Assembly: GCA_009693055.1 (NCBI GenBank)
Contig: SHYA01000005.1
Span: 57,990-121,989 of the forward strand
DNA: 64,000 bases
Source: Dehalococcoidia bacterium
Lineage (GTDB): Bacteria > Chloroflexota > Dehalococcoidia > Lucifugimonadales > SHYT01
Direction of reading: 5' to 3'
Both the position numbers and the translations under genes were made by a program. Below the pieces are notes generated by a model that made no database searches, was not told the DNA's origin, and worked only from the letters and a program-made list of their open reading frames with translations. Every line of letters starts with the position of its first letter. The stretch's first letter is position 1. Shown piece by piece: positions 54,160 to 62,830 of this stretch.

Positions 54160-55572
54160 GTGGTACAGCAACTCGGTCTCAGCCGGCGGGCGCAACCCGT
54201 TCAGGGCGACGGGGCTGACAACCATGTCTCAAAGAAGCCGCGCAGCTTCTTCATCTGGACGGTTGGCTGCCAGATGAACAAGGCCGACTCGGAGCGGCTG
54301 GGCAGCGCGCTGGAGCAGTTGGGCCTGACGCCGGTGGGCACGCCCGGCGAAGCGGACGTGGTCGTGTTCAACTCGTGCGTCGTCCGGCAGAGCGCCGAGG
54401 ACAAGGTGGCGAGCGCGCTGGGCACGGTGAAGCCGCTCAAACGGGAGCGCCCGGAGACGGTTGTGGCCCTTATGGGGTGCATGGTCGGCCCGCAGACCCG
54501 CGAGCTAGCGCGCCGCTTCCCCTACGTTGACCTGTTCATGCGCCCCCAGGAGTACCGGCCGCTGCTGGACGTGATCGGCGAGCGGCTTGGCGTGGACTGG
54601 GAGGGCTGTGTCGGCTCACTGGCACCGAGCCATCCTGGGGTCACGGCGTACGTACCCGTCATCCACGGGTGCGACCTGTTCTGCACTTTTTGCATCATCC
54701 CGTACCGGCGGGGACGGCAGGCGAGCCGCCCGGTTGACGAGTTGGTCCGGGAGGTGGAGCGCCTGGTCGCGCGCGGGGTCAGGGAGGTGACGCTCCTCGG
54801 ACAGACGGTGGACGCTTACGGGGCTGACCTGCCGGACGGGCCGGACCTGGCGGATCTGCTGCGCGCGCTGCACCCGGTCGCGGACCTGGAACGCATCCGG
54901 TTCCTCACGTCGCACCCCATCTTCATGAGCGAGCGGATCATCCAGGCGGTAGCCGAACTGGACAAGGTGTGCGAGCACATCAACCTGCCGGTGCAGGCGG
55001 GCAACGACGCGGTGCTGGATGCCATGCACCGAGGGTACACTCGTGGCGAATATCTGCGGCTCATAGAGCGCATCAGGCGGGGCATACCGGATGTGGCGCT
55101 GAGCACGGACGTCATTGTTGGCTTCTGCGGTGAGACCGACGAGCAGTTCCGGCAGACCGCCTCGTTGCTGCAGGAGGTGGCCTTTGACAAGGTCCACCTG
55201 GCGCGCTACTCCACGCGGCCCGGCACCATCGCGGCGCGGAAAATGGAGGACGACGTGCCGGAGACCGTGAAGGAGCAGCGGCTGAAGGCGCTGGAGGAGC
55301 TGCAGACGGGGATTGCGACGAGGAACAACGCGCGGCTGAAGGGGACGGTAGTGGAGGTGCTTGTTGAGGCTCGGGACGATGGGAAGTGGAGAGGGCGCAC
55401 GCGCACCGACAAGCTGGTGTTCGTTGAGGACCTAACCCCTGCCCCCTTCCCTCGTAGGGAAGGGGAAACCGCCGGAAAGACGGATCTGACGGGCCGGACG
55501 GTGAGCGTGGAGGTCACGCACACCAGCCCGTGGTCGCTCCGTGGGCGCACGGTAAGGCGGGACCAGAGGTGA
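54160..55572 (+). CDS. miaB: tRNA-2-methylthio-N6-dimethylallyladenosine synthase
   Basis: Radical-SAM methylthiotransferase acting on A37 of some tRNAs. The N-terminal UPF0004 domain holds cluster cysteines in WTVGCQMNKADSERL, VVFNSCVVRQSA and LMGCMVG. The radical-SAM motif is HGCDLFCTFCIIPYRRG. A C-terminal TRAM domain (about 400-470) is interrupted in frame by a family B palindrome (residues about 424-437). GTG 54160. nadA follows after 3 bp. Confidence 0.95.
   Translation: MVQQLGLSRRAQPVQGDGADNHVSKKPRSFFIWTVGCQMNKADSERLGSALEQLGLTPVGTPGEADVVVFNSCVVRQSAEDKVASALGTVKPLKRERPETVVALMGCMVGPQTRELARRFPYVDLFMRPQEYRPLLDVIGERLGVDWEGCVGSLAPSHPGVTAYVPVIHGCDLFCTFCIIPYRRGRQASRPVDELVREVERLVARGVREVTLLGQTVDAYGADLPDGPDLADLLRALHPVADLERIRFLTSHPIFMSERIIQAVAELDKVCEHINLPVQAGNDAVLDAMHRGYTRGEYLRLIERIRRGIPDVALSTDVIVGFCGETDEQFRQTASLLQEVAFDKVHLARYSTRPGTIAARKMEDDVPETVKEQRLKALEELQTGIATRNNARLKGTVVEVLVEARDDGKWRGRTRTDKLVFVEDLTPAPFPRREGETAGKTDLTGRTVSVEVTHTSPWSLRGRTVRRDQR
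55431..55465 (+). repeat. Palindromic element, family B, inside miaB
   Basis: CCTAACCCC lead and a 10-bp perfect stem (55443-55452 with 55456-55465), 3-nt loop. It is translated as LTPAPFPRREGE within the TRAM domain, keeping the frame. Confidence 0.8.
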
Positions 55573-55575
55573 CGT

Positions 55576-56793
55576 ATGGTTGAGGTACGGGAGCGAAGGG
55601 AGCCGCACGGCACGCGAGTGCCGCTGACGGAGCTGGAGCAGTCCGCGTTCTGTACGACGGAGCCGCTGGTGGTCAAGCCGCTTGAGGAGGAGTTCAAGGC
55701 CGGCGTGCGCTGGCAGAAGCTGCCCATTGCGTACATGCGCATGGACTCGACGACACTGAGGGAGCGCGTCGGCGCAGCGAGGCGGAAGCTCGGCAAGCGC
55801 GCGGTCATCCTCGGGCACCACTATCAGCGGGAGGACATCATCGCGTTCGCGGACTTCCGTGGCGACTCGTTCAAGCTGTCGCAACTGGCGGCGCAGCAGG
55901 CGGACGCGGAGTTCATCATCTTCTGCGGCGTGCACTTCATGGCGGAGACCGCCTTTGTGCTGGCGAGGCCAGGCCAGCAGGTGGTGCTACCCAACCTCCA
56001 GGCGGGATGCTCCATGTCGGACATGGCGCCCACGGGGGACGTGGAGGACTGCTGGGACGACCTGCAACGGGTACTTGGCCCAGGCGGCGTGCTGCCGGTG
56101 GCGTACATGAACTGCACGGCGGCGCTTAAGGCGCTGTGCGGCCGGAACGGCGGCATCATCTGCACCTCCTCAAGCGCGGACAAGGCCGTGCGCTGGGCGT
56201 ATGAGCGGACGCCGCGCGTCGTTTTCTTTCCCGACCAGCACCTGGGCCGCAACACCGGCCTCAAGCTGGGGCTGTCGCTGGAGGACATGGTGGTCTGGAA
56301 CCCGTTCAAGCCGATGGGCGGGAACACGCCGGAACAGCTCCGAAACGCGAAGCTCATCCTCTGGAAGGGCCACTGCTCTGTCCACACCCGCTTCACCGTG
56401 GGCCAGATACGCCAGGCGAGGGAGACGTATCCAAGCATCAACATCATGGTGCACCCGGAGTGCATCAACGAGGTGGTGAAGGCCGCGGACCACGTCGGCT
56501 CCACCGAGGGCATCGTCAGGACCATCGCGGCGGCGCCCGCGGGGAGCGTCTGGGGCGTGGGAACGGAGATCAACCTGGTGAGCCGCATCGCGAAGGAGAA
56601 TCCGGACAAGACGGTGTTCTGCCTGGACCCCATCGTGTGCCCGTGCGCCACGATGTACCGCATTCATCCGGCGTACCTTGCCTGGGTGCTTGAAGAGCTT
56701 GTGGAGGGGCGCGTGGTCAATAGCATTTCGGTGGACGATGAGACGGGTCGCTACGCCCGCATCGCCCTTCAACGGATGCTGCAAGTGGGCTAG
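55576..56793 (+). CDS. nadA: Quinolinate synthase
   Basis: [4Fe-4S] enzyme condensing iminoaspartate and DHAP. Three cluster cysteines are expected; the pattern shows YMNCTAALKALCG, a middle VHPECINEVVKAAD and VCPCATMYRIHPAYL. GHHYQREDIIAFADFRGDSF is the N-terminal substrate motif. The 60-residue N-terminal extension is longer than usual. 3-bp gap to miaB, then the rest of the NAD operon. Confidence 0.95.
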   Translation: MVEVRERREPHGTRVPLTELEQSAFCTTEPLVVKPLEEEFKAGVRWQKLPIAYMRMDSTTLRERVGAARRKLGKRAVILGHHYQREDIIAFADFRGDSFKLSQLAAQQADAEFIIFCGVHFMAETAFVLARPGQQVVLPNLQAGCSMSDMAPTGDVEDCWDDLQRVLGPGGVLPVAYMNCTAALKALCGRNGGIICTSSSADKAVRWAYERTPRVVFFPDQHLGRNTGLKLGLSLEDMVVWNPFKPMGGNTPEQLRNAKLILWKGHCSVHTRFTVGQIRQARETYPSINIMVHPECINEVVKAADHVGSTEGIVRTIAAAPAGSVWGVGTEINLVSRIAKENPDKTVFCLDPIVCPCATMYRIHPAYLAWVLEELVEGRVVNSISVDDETGRYARIALQRMLQVG

Positions 56794-56882
56794 TGCTCGA
56801 GCGCACGCCAGCCGGCGTTTGCAACGTGGCCGCCCTACGGCGGAATGGGTTCCGCCCGAGTGCCAGCGGTGCGGAGGGTACG

Positions 56883-58046
56883 ATGGACATAGCCAAGGTC
56901 CGGGCTGAGTTCCCCGCCTGCGAACGCACGGTGTACCTGAACACCGGATTTCTGGGACCGTCGCCCAGGGCGGTGGTGAAAGCGGTGCAGGACCGCATCG
57001 CGTACGAAAACGAGGAAGGCCCGACGACGCGACACGTGCTGGAGAGCGGCCGCGCGCTGACCGACCGAGCCAAGCTGCTCCTGGCGCAGACGGTGCGCGC
57101 CACGCCGGAGGAGCTGCACCTCACTCAGAACACCACCGAGGGGCTGAACATCGTCCTCAACGGGTTTGACTGGCGGCCAGGCGACGAGATGATCACCGTC
57201 AACATTGAATACCCCGCCGTGATGATTTTGGCTTACCACGTGCGAGAGCGCTACGGTGTCAACGTGCGTGTTGTCGACATTACGCCCACCGAGCCGCCCG
57301 CCAGCATCGTCCGCAAGATTACCGACGCCATGACGCCCAGGACGCGCATGGTGTTCCTCAGCCATGTCCATTACCTCAACGGCATGCGCATGCCGGTGGC
57401 CGAGCTGCGGCGCGTGACCAGGCAGCGCGGCGTCAGGATGCTGCTGGACGGCGCGCAATGCCTGGGCCATATTGACCTGGACATGCGCGGCATGGACGTG
57501 GACTACTACGCCATGCCTGGACAGAAGTGGCTGTGCGGGCCGGACGGCATCGGCGCGCTGTACATCAAGAAAGAGCTGATACAGGAGATCAAGCCACACT
57601 TTGTGGCGTTCGGGGTGGCGAAGCGCTGGGACGCGGTGGGCGGGTACGAAGAGAACGTTGAGACCATGAACAAGTTTCAGTTGACCACGTCCAGTGCACC
57701 CTTGCGGGCGGGCCTGGTAGCGGCGCTGGAGTTCTTCGCCGGCATGGGCGTGAAAGCCATTGAGCAGCGCAATGTTGACCTTGCGGGCGTGGCGAAGCAG
57801 GCGCTGAGCGCCATCCCTGGCGTCACCGTACACTCGCCGGGGGAGTCTCCGGAGGCGACAGGAATTGTGACGTTCAGCGTGGAGGGAAAGAACGCGAAGG
57901 ATGTGGTGGATGGCCTGTGGGAGCAGCGGCGGGTGGTGACGCGGAGCGTTGAGCCGCTGAACGGGGTGCGCTTCTCGTTCCACTTCTTCAACACGGAGGA
58001 GGAGGTCGCGATGGCGACGGACACGGTGAGAAAGCTGGCGACGTAG
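56883..58046 (+). CDS. Class V aminotransferase / cysteine desulfurase-like protein
   Basis: PLP enzyme, 387 aa from ATG 56883. YLNTGFLGPSPRAV at the start, THVTQNTTEGLN-type HLTQNTTEGLNIV and the Schiff-base Lys in YAMPGQKWLCGPDGIG place it in the NifS/isopenicillin-N-epimerase branch. It sits inside the nad operon between nadA and nadB. As a desulfurase it could build the NadA cluster; an amino-acid epimerase or lyase role is also possible. A catalytic-Cys loop of desulfurases is not obvious. Confidence 0.85.
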   Translation: MDIAKVRAEFPACERTVYLNTGFLGPSPRAVVKAVQDRIAYENEEGPTTRHVLESGRALTDRAKLLLAQTVRATPEELHLTQNTTEGLNIVLNGFDWRPGDEMITVNIEYPAVMILAYHVRERYGVNVRVVDITPTEPPASIVRKITDAMTPRTRMVFLSHVHYLNGMRMPVAELRRVTRQRGVRMLLDGAQCLGHIDLDMRGMDVDYYAMPGQKWLCGPDGIGALYIKKELIQEIKPHFVAFGVAKRWDAVGGYEENVETMNKFQLTTSSAPLRAGLVAALEFFAGMGVKAIEQRNVDLAGVAKQALSAIPGVTVHSPGESPEATGIVTFSVEGKNAKDVVDGLWEQRRVVTRSVEPLNGVRFSFHFFNTEEEVAMATDTVRKLAT

Positions 58047-58067
58047 CTGGAGCTATAGAAGACTGGG

Positions 58068-59630
58068 ATGACGTTAGCACAGCGATACGACTACATCATC
58101 GTCGGCTCCGGGATTGGCGGGCTGTACACGGCGCTGCTCGCGCAGGCGCACGGCTCCGTGCTGCTGCTGACGAAGGGCAGTCTTGAAGACTGCAACACGC
58201 GATACGCGCAGGGCGGCATTGCGGCGGCCGTCGGCGTGTCCGACTCGCCCGAGCTCCACGGCCAGGACACGATAGAGGCGGGCGCCGGACTCTGTCTGCC
58301 TGAGGCCGTCCGGGTGCTCACCTCGGAAGGGCGTGAGGCGATTCAAGAGCTTGTGAAGCTCGGCGTCGCGTTTGACACGCAGCAGGGCGAGGTGCTCCTG
58401 GCGAGGGAGGGCGCCCACAGCGCGCCCCGCGTGCTGCACGCCGGCGGCGATGCCACTGGCGCGAACATTGAGACCGCGCTGGTGGAGCGGGTAGAGGTGT
58501 CCCGCGTCAAGGTGATGGAGAACACCCTCGTTACGCGCATCAACACGGACGATGCGGGAAGCATCGAAGGGACACGGGTCCTCAACGTGCGGACGGGTGA
58601 GGAGACGGAGTTCAAAGCCAGGGTTGTGGTGCTGGCGACGGGTGGTGCGGGACGTCTGTTCCGCTCCACGACCAACCCGGAAGTGGCGACCGGCGACGGC
58701 GTGGCTCTGGCGTTCCGTTCCGGCGCGTCCATCATGGACATGGAGTTCTACCAGTTCCACCCGACGGCGCTGCATCTGAAGGGCGCGCCGACCTTTCTCA
58801 TCTCGGAGGCGGTGCGCGGCGAAGGAGGCATCTTGCGCAACGGGCGCGGCGAGGCGTTCATGAAGGGGTACCATACGCTGGCTGAGCTGGCGCCGCGCGA
58901 CGTGGTTGCGCGCGCCATCGGGGAGGAGATGCGGGAGGGCGCCGCGGAGCACGTCGTTCTGGACGTGACGCACCTTCCTCCGGCGCGCATTACCACGCGC
59001 TTCCCCACGATCTACCGCTTTTGCCTGGGCTACGGGCTGGACATAACGAAGGAGCCGATACCGGTCGCTCCGGCCGCTCACTACATGATCGGCGGCATCA
59101 AGGCCACGACCTGGGGCGAGACCTCGGTGCGCGGGCTGTACGCTTGCGGTGAGGTCGCTGCGACGGGCGCGCACGGGGCCAACCGCCTCGCGAGCAACTC
59201 CCTCTTGGAGACGGTGGTGTTCGGTAAGCGCCTGGTGGAGCGGACGCTGGGTAAGGACAAGAGCGGCGCGCAAGGGCAGCTCAAGGAGCGCGTTTTTCAC
59301 CTACCCAGGCGGCACGTGCCCTGCGCCGCGATCCCGCCTTTGACCGGGGAGAACCTGCAAGACCTCCTGTGGCGCAATGCCGGCCTGGTGCGCAATGGCC
59401 AGGACCTGCTTTGGGCGGCGCGGGTGCTGGGCGTGTGGGCGCGGATGCCGCGCAAAGGAGACGACCGCGCCTCCCACGAGTTGGCGAACATGGTGACGGC
59501 GGCTAGGCTGATGGTAGAGGGGGCGTTGCTCCGCACGGAGAGCCGCGGCGCGCATTACCGGACGGACTACCCGGAGCCTTCGCCGGAGTGGGAGCTGCAC
59601 ACGGTGTTCGTGGGGGAGGAGCATTCGTGA
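58068..59630 (+). CDS. nadB: L-aspartate oxidase
   Basis: FAD enzyme giving iminoaspartate for NadA. IIVGSGIGGLYTALLAQ is the dinucleotide motif, NTRYAQGGIAAAV and ASIMDMEFYQFHPTAL are active-site segments, with AAHYMIGGIKA and GANRLASNSLLETVVFG later. 520 aa is normal. It overlaps nadC by 4 bp. Confidence 0.96.
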   Translation: MTLAQRYDYIIVGSGIGGLYTALLAQAHGSVLLLTKGSLEDCNTRYAQGGIAAAVGVSDSPELHGQDTIEAGAGLCLPEAVRVLTSEGREAIQELVKLGVAFDTQQGEVLLAREGAHSAPRVLHAGGDATGANIETALVERVEVSRVKVMENTLVTRINTDDAGSIEGTRVLNVRTGEETEFKARVVVLATGGAGRLFRSTTNPEVATGDGVALAFRSGASIMDMEFYQFHPTALHLKGAPTFLISEAVRGEGGILRNGRGEAFMKGYHTLAELAPRDVVARAIGEEMREGAAEHVVLDVTHLPPARITTRFPTIYRFCLGYGLDITKEPIPVAPAAHYMIGGIKATTWGETSVRGLYACGEVAATGAHGANRLASNSLLETVVFGKRLVERTLGKDKSGAQGQLKERVFHLPRRHVPCAAIPPLTGENLQDLLWRNAGLVRNGQDLLWAARVLGVWARMPRKGDDRASHELANMVTAARLMVEGALLRTESRGAHYRTDYPEPSPEWELHTVFVGEEHS

Positions 59631-60523
59631 CCAGTGGGAAGGAGCCGCGAGCAGGAACGACGCTACCTCTTCAAGCTGAACTCCAGGCCGTCGTTGACCG
59701 GGCGCTGGCCGAGGACCTCGCTCTTGGCGACGTGACGACCGAGGCGCTTGTCCCGTCTGATGCGCCGGGAAAGGGAACGGTATTCTCGAAAGCCGCCGGG
59801 GTCCTGTGCGGCGTTCCCGTCGCCACCCTGGTGTTCCAGCGTGTTGACCCGCTGCTGGAGGTAGAGCAAGTCCGGCGGGACGGGGACCGGCTGGAGCCGG
59901 GATCCACCATCCTGCACTTGAGCGGGCCTGCGGCGTCCATGCTCCGCGCGGAACGCGTGGCGCTGAACTTTCTGCAGCACCTGAGCAGCGTCGCGACCGA
60001 GACGGCGCGTTACGTGGAGCGGGTGCGCGGGTTGTCTGCGCGCATCGCGGACACACGCAAGACACTGCCCGGGCTGCGCTCGCTCCAGAAATACGCCGTG
60101 GTTGTGGGGGGTGGCGTGAACCACCGGCGGAGCCTGGGCGACGGCATCCTCATCAAGGACAACCACCTGGCGGTGCTCCGCGCGCAGGGCCTGACGCTGA
60201 AGGACGTGGTGCGCAGGGCGCTGCGGAACGCCCCGCATACCGTCACCGTAGAGGTGGAGGTGACGACGCTGGACGAGGTGACGGAGGCGCTTGCAGCAGG
60301 CGCGCACGTTCTGTTGCTGGACAACATGCCGCTTGACGAGATGCGCCGCGCCATGGAGTTGGCCCGAGGGCGTGCGGTGGTGGAGGCCTCTGGGGGCATC
60401 ACCCTGGAAACGGTGCGAGCCGTTGCCGAGACGGGCGTGGACCTGATCTCGGTGGGTGCGCTCAGCCACTCGGTCCACGCGCTGGACCTGAGCATGGACG
60501 TGGAGCTGGCGCAGGCGCGTTAG
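59627..60523 (+). CDS. nadC: Nicotinate-nucleotide pyrophosphorylase (carboxylating)
   Basis: Quinolinate phosphoribosyltransferase. LAEDLALGDVTTEAL, ADTRKTLPGLRSLQKYAV and GGGVNHRRSLGDGILIKDNHL are the substrate-binding motifs, with LLLDNMPLDEMRRAM and ASGGITLETVRAVAETGVD later. GTG 59627 overlaps the nadB stop. The 3' end overlaps the convergent flavoprotein gene by 4 bp. Confidence 0.96.
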   Translation: MTSGKEPRAGTTLPLQAELQAVVDRALAEDLALGDVTTEALVPSDAPGKGTVFSKAAGVLCGVPVATLVFQRVDPLLEVEQVRRDGDRLEPGSTILHLSGPAASMLRAERVALNFLQHLSSVATETARYVERVRGLSARIADTRKTLPGLRSLQKYAVVVGGGVNHRRSLGDGILIKDNHLAVLRAQGLTLKDVVRRALRNAPHTVTVEVEVTTLDEVTEALAAGAHVLLLDNMPLDEMRRAMELARGRAVVEASGGITLETVRAVAETGVDLISVGALSHSVHALDLSMDVELAQAR

Positions 60524-62184
60524 CCCGGTTCGATCCCCTTGATCTCGGCGACGGTGCCGTCCACGTAGAGGACGTGGAGCGCGCCGAGGGCCATCAGTTC
60601 AATCTGTGCGTCTTGGAGCGGGTCCCTCTTCATCTGCATCTTCGCAGCGATCTCGTTGAACGGGGTTTTGCCGTCAATGAGGGACACAAGCTTGGCGACC
60701 AGCGCGCTGGCCGGCGTCCCTTCCGGGTGGCCCGCCGTGACCAGGACATCGCCCCAGGCGAACTCGCCCTCGGCCACCACGGGCTTCCGCTGAAGCTGGA
60801 CGCCTTCCGCAAGGCAGGGGACCGCGCGGTACAGCGGGTTGCGGGTGATGTCCGGGTGCCGGCGAAGCAAGGCGAGTCGTTCGCGGCGTTGCACCTGCTC
60901 CTGCTGCACCGCGCGCACGCCTTCAAGGAACTGGGCCGGCGCCTCTCCGTGCTCAAGGACGACCCGCTCATATCCCCTCGCGGGCTGGCCCGCCACCAGA
61001 CGGATGAAGGCGTGGCGCGGCGAAAGCTCAGGCTCGGAATCCAGAATGCGCCGGGCCTCCCAGAAGTAGGACTCCGTGGTGCGGTTGCTGGAGTAGAACA
61101 GCTTGGCCATCTGGCGGAAGTGCTGATACTCCTGGTAGTAGAGCTCCTTGTACACGCGGGCGGCGGCTTCTTGCATGGACGGGTCCTTGAGGGCGGAGAC
61201 CACGTACGCGGCGGCGAGCACGCCCCCCATGAGGGCCAGGTGGACGCCGGACGAAAAGAGTGGGTCAATAAAGCAGGCCGCGTCGCCGACAAGGATGTAG
61301 CCGTTGCCGACTACCTCGTCGGAGACGTATGACCAGTCCCGCAGCACGATGGGGCCGTGGACCAGCTTGGCGTTCGTGTGCATTTTGGCGGAGTGAGGAG
61401 CCTCCGCGAGCTGCTCCATAAGGAACGCCAGGGGGCCCTTGGTGCGAATGCCCTCCGCGCCGACGGTCTTGTCCACGACGGCGCCCACGCTCATCCAGCC
61501 GGTGTGGAGGGGGATGTTCCAGAACCACCCGTGTGGGTAGGCCTCAATGAAGATACCGTTCTCGTTGGGCGGTGAAAGCCGGCGGGAGCCCTCAAAGTAG
61601 GCGTACACCGCCAGGTTCTGGAACCAGGAGTCCCACTTCCTGAGGTCGAACTTGCGTCCCAGGAGCGCGTTCTGGCCGCTGGCGTCCACAACAAACGAGG
61701 CCCGGGCGACTTTTTCTGTGGAGTTTTCGGGCTGGTACCGGACGCCCACGGCTTTGCCGTTCTCGAACAGCACCTCCAACACCCGGTGGCCCTCTCGGAC
61801 GTCCACCCCGTTGGCGCGGCTGTTTTCCAGAAGGATGGTGTCAAAACGGGGCCGCCACACCTGGTAGGCGTGAGGGTTGCTCTTGTTGGTCTCCTCAAAC
61901 CGCCACGTCCACGCCGTCGGCTCGTTGCCCCAGACCATCGTGGCGCCCCACTTCTTGAGGAAGCCCTCGCGCTCGATGGTCTGCAGCACGCCAAGCTCCT
62001 GGAGCACCGGCATGCTGGCCGGCAAAAGGGACTCGCCGATGTGCTCGCGGGGGAAGTGGTCCTGCTCCAGCACGACCACCTTGAGGCCTTTGCGCGCCAT
62101 CATGGTGGCCGCCGTGCTGCCGCCTGGCCCGCCACCGATAACGATGACGTCGGTGGTGAGGTCCGGTCTGTCTAGCGAAGCCAT
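60520..62184 (-). CDS. Flavin-dependent halogenase-like oxidoreductase
   Basis: 554 aa. FAD motif VIVIGGGPGGSTAATMMA, then PREHIGESLLPASMPVLQELG and the halogenase-type WxWxIP motif as HGWFWNIPLHTGWMSVGAVV. ILVGDAACFIDPLFSSGVHLAL is the second FAD motif. A C-terminal part (about 470-554) looks like a small helical domain with SALVAKLVSLIDGKTPFNEI, somewhat PqqD-like. It belongs to the tryptophan-halogenase/geranylgeranyl-reductase superfamily; WxWxIP favours halogenase. A PqqD-like gene lies 3 bp upstream. The substrate is unknown. Confidence 0.8.
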   Translation of the reverse strand: MASLDRPDLTTDVIVIGGGPGGSTAATMMARKGLKVVVLEQDHFPREHIGESLLPASMPVLQELGVLQTIEREGFLKKWGATMVWGNEPTAWTWRFEETNKSNPHAYQVWRPRFDTILLENSRANGVDVREGHRVLEVLFENGKAVGVRYQPENSTEKVARASFVVDASGQNALLGRKFDLRKWDSWFQNLAVYAYFEGSRRLSPPNENGIFIEAYPHGWFWNIPLHTGWMSVGAVVDKTVGAEGIRTKGPLAFLMEQLAEAPHSAKMHTNAKLVHGPIVLRDWSYVSDEVVGNGYILVGDAACFIDPLFSSGVHLALMGGVLAAAYVVSALKDPSMQEAAARVYKELYYQEYQHFRQMAKLFYSSNRTTESYFWEARRILDSEPELSPRHAFIRLVAGQPARGYERVVLEHGEAPAQFLEGVRAVQQEQVQRRERLALLRRHPDITRNPLYRAVPCLAEGVQLQRKPVVAEGEFAWGDVLVTAGHPEGTPASALVAKLVSLIDGKTPFNEIAAKMQMKRDPLQDAQIELMALGALHVLYVDGTVAEIKGIEPG

Positions 62185-62187
62185 CGG

Positions 62188-62466
62188 CTACTCCGTCAGC
62201 GCCAGGAATTGCTGTTGAGCCAACTGCTGGATGCGCTGCGCGACTATTTCCGCCGCCGCGCCGCCTCGTGGCGCGCAGTCGTTGATGAGTTCCTGGACGC
62301 CGCACTGCTGGTTCGGTTGATCTTGAAGCCGCTTCCAGAAGTGGCTGGCCACGTCGTCCAGCGCGAGGGTGCGCAGGTTCTGGATGTTGAGGAGGACGAA
62401 CTGGTCGCCGGCGCTGCGGCTGTACACCGTAGGGGCGATGGCCGCCAGGGCGTTCTTGAGGTTCAT
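62188..62466 (-). CDS. PqqD-like small protein
   Basis: 92 aa. FVLLNIQNLRTLALDDVASHFWKRLQ matches the PqqD pattern (..VLLN....Y.LN..a..iW..l), followed by VQELINDC and a C-terminal helix QRIQQLAQQQFLAL. PqqD folds bind leader peptides of modified peptides. It is 3 bp from the halogenase-like gene, so the two work together; no precursor peptide or radical-SAM gene is seen. Confidence 0.6.
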   Translation of the reverse strand: MNLKNALAAIAPTVYSRSAGDQFVLLNIQNLRTLALDDVASHFWKRLQDQPNQQCGVQELINDCAPRGGAAAEIVAQRIQQLAQQQFLALTE

Positions 62467-62620
62467 TGTGCTGCTGTCACCACGAAATCTCGCACCACGT
62501 TCCGCTGCGCGGCTTGAGGCTTTTCGACCGTGTCTGTGCGTCTCTCACAGATAGTGTACCGGGAGAAGAAAACGGAGTCAATTTGAGCGAGCGCGGGAGG
62601 CTGGGGGGAGGAATGATCTT

Positions 62621-62665
62621 GGGGGCTATCCCTTTGCCGCAAACTCCCTTAAAGGGATAGCCCCC
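62621..62665. terminator. Strong hairpin in the gap before the last gene
   Basis: A perfect 15-bp stem (62621-62635 with 62651-62665) and 15-nt loop, followed by ACTTTTGC on the plus strand. It lies in the 364-bp gene-free gap. Confidence 0.6.
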
Positions 62666-62769
62666 ACTTTTGCTATTTACGCGAGCCTGGGTAGGGGCTT
62701 GTGTTGTGCATATCCAGCCAGGTCGGGCTGTTGAGGATGACGAAGTACATAGTCCCGTGGGCCAGAAAG

Positions 62770-62808
62770 CGTTCCGCCTCCGATAGCCCAGGCGTCGGAG
62801 GCGGAACG
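62770..62808 (-). terminator. Terminator of the last flavin monooxygenase gene
   Basis: A perfect 14-bp GC-rich stem (62770-62783 with 62795-62808), loop 11 nt, 23 bp after the stop of the minus-strand gene. Confidence 0.65.
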
Positions 62809-62830
62809 TGCTCGCAGCGCCGAATGAGAA

